NCBI RefSeq assembly: GCF_026427715.1
Contig: NZ_CP107558.1
Coordinates: 471,001 to 535,000 of the forward strand
DNA from: Methylocystis sp. MJC1
GTDB lineage: Bacteria; Pseudomonadota; Alphaproteobacteria; Rhizobiales; Beijerinckiaceae
Direction: 5' to 3'
DNA length: 64,000 nt
In this document: in pieces, positions 63,860 through 64,000 of the stretch
Position numbering within the stretch: position 1 is the first letter of the stretch
Layout of the letters: each line of letters starts with the position of its first letter
The notes under the pieces: model-generated
The model's database searches: none
What the model was told of the DNA's origin: nothing
The model's input: only the letters and a program-made list of their open reading frames with translations
Made by a program: the position numbers and the translations under genes

Positions 63860-64000
63860 ATGACGTATCTCATGCTCCGAGCGACCCTTGCTGGCGCAGC
63901 GCTGTTCTCTGGCGCACTACTCGCTCAAGCTCAGTCAGTCCCACCGATCGATGCTCCTGCTCAGATGGCGCCAGCCCCCGATGACCAAGGAGGCCCCGCC
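63860..64000 (+). CDS. Start of an exported protein, cut by the window end
   Basis: An ATG after GGAGGAAG opens a frame that encodes a signal peptide (MTYLMLRATLAGAALFSGAL, then LAQAQS) and a Pro/Ala/Asp-rich mature start through 47 codons to the window end without a stop. The family cannot be told; other exported proteins of this area belong to the LTxxQ type. Confidence 0.6.
   Translation, partial: MTYLMLRATLAGAALFSGALLAQAQSVPPIDAPAQMAPAPDDQGGPA

Overview
The window looks like chromosome from an alphaproteobacterial (type II) methanotroph close to Methylocystis/Methylosinus. It carries a complete pmoCAB operon for particulate methane monooxygenase and, about 18 kb further on, an unbroken serine-cycle block (ftfL, sgaA, hprA, mtdA, fchA, mtkA, mtkB, ppc, mclA, glycerate 2-kinase). 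The PmoC ligand residues fall at D129/H133/H146, the numbering I recall for Methylocystis PmoC. The DNA is GC-rich, and long antisense open frames are therefore common and were ignored. No complete tRNA, rRNA, CRISPR array, transposase or integrase was found.

Layout. 0-7 kb: the tail of a YfhO-like membrane protein, then a minus-strand sigma factor / FecR / TonB-receptor signalling set whose receptor carries a CxxxM plus HxM copper-site signature, a small Cys/His-containing protein, and a divergent MerR regulator / cytochrome P460-like pair with a MerR-type promoter between them. 7-10 kb: pterin and folate synthesis (beta-RFAP synthase for methanopterin, a pterin dehydratase, folP, folK). 10.6-13.9 kb: pmoC, pmoA and pmoB, each preceded by a GC-rich hairpin, with a strong terminator after pmoB. 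14-31.5 kb: accessory functions, namely a NicO-type Ni/Co exporter, an SDR enzyme, two HdeA/HdeB-like periplasmic proteins, an RND efflux pair, a cluster of AlgX-like, SGNH and GSCFA proteins with a methyltransferase, an HdeD-aquaporin fusion, a PepSY membrane protein, a CrtI/RetSat-like flavoprotein and MsrB.

32-45.4 kb: the serine cycle, all on the plus strand, with GC-rich palindromes between several genes. Together with pmo and the pterin genes it spans methane oxidation, C1 carriers and carbon assimilation: CH4 to methanol (Pmo), C1 units on H4MPT/H4F, then formate to methylene-H4F (FtfL, FchA, MtdA), and glycine plus C1 to malyl-CoA and back to glyoxylate plus acetyl-CoA (SgaA, HprA, Gck, Ppc, MtkAB, MclA). 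45.5-48.8 kb: a cobalamin riboswitch and a TonB receptor, bracketed by two roughly 200-bp copies of a dispersed repeat in inverted orientation.

49-64 kb is accessory in character: a frameshifted repeat-type gene, two tRNA fragments (a 3' half of tRNA-Asp near 52.33 kb is a likely integration scar), LTxxQ/Spy-like proteins, a Gly/His repeat protein, an orphan PstB-like ATPase, a hybrid histidine kinase, and a minus-strand group holding an S1/P1 nuclease beside a protein with a Cys-bounded hydrophobic C-terminus. These genes look like an island or a plastic region. The last gene is cut off by the window end.
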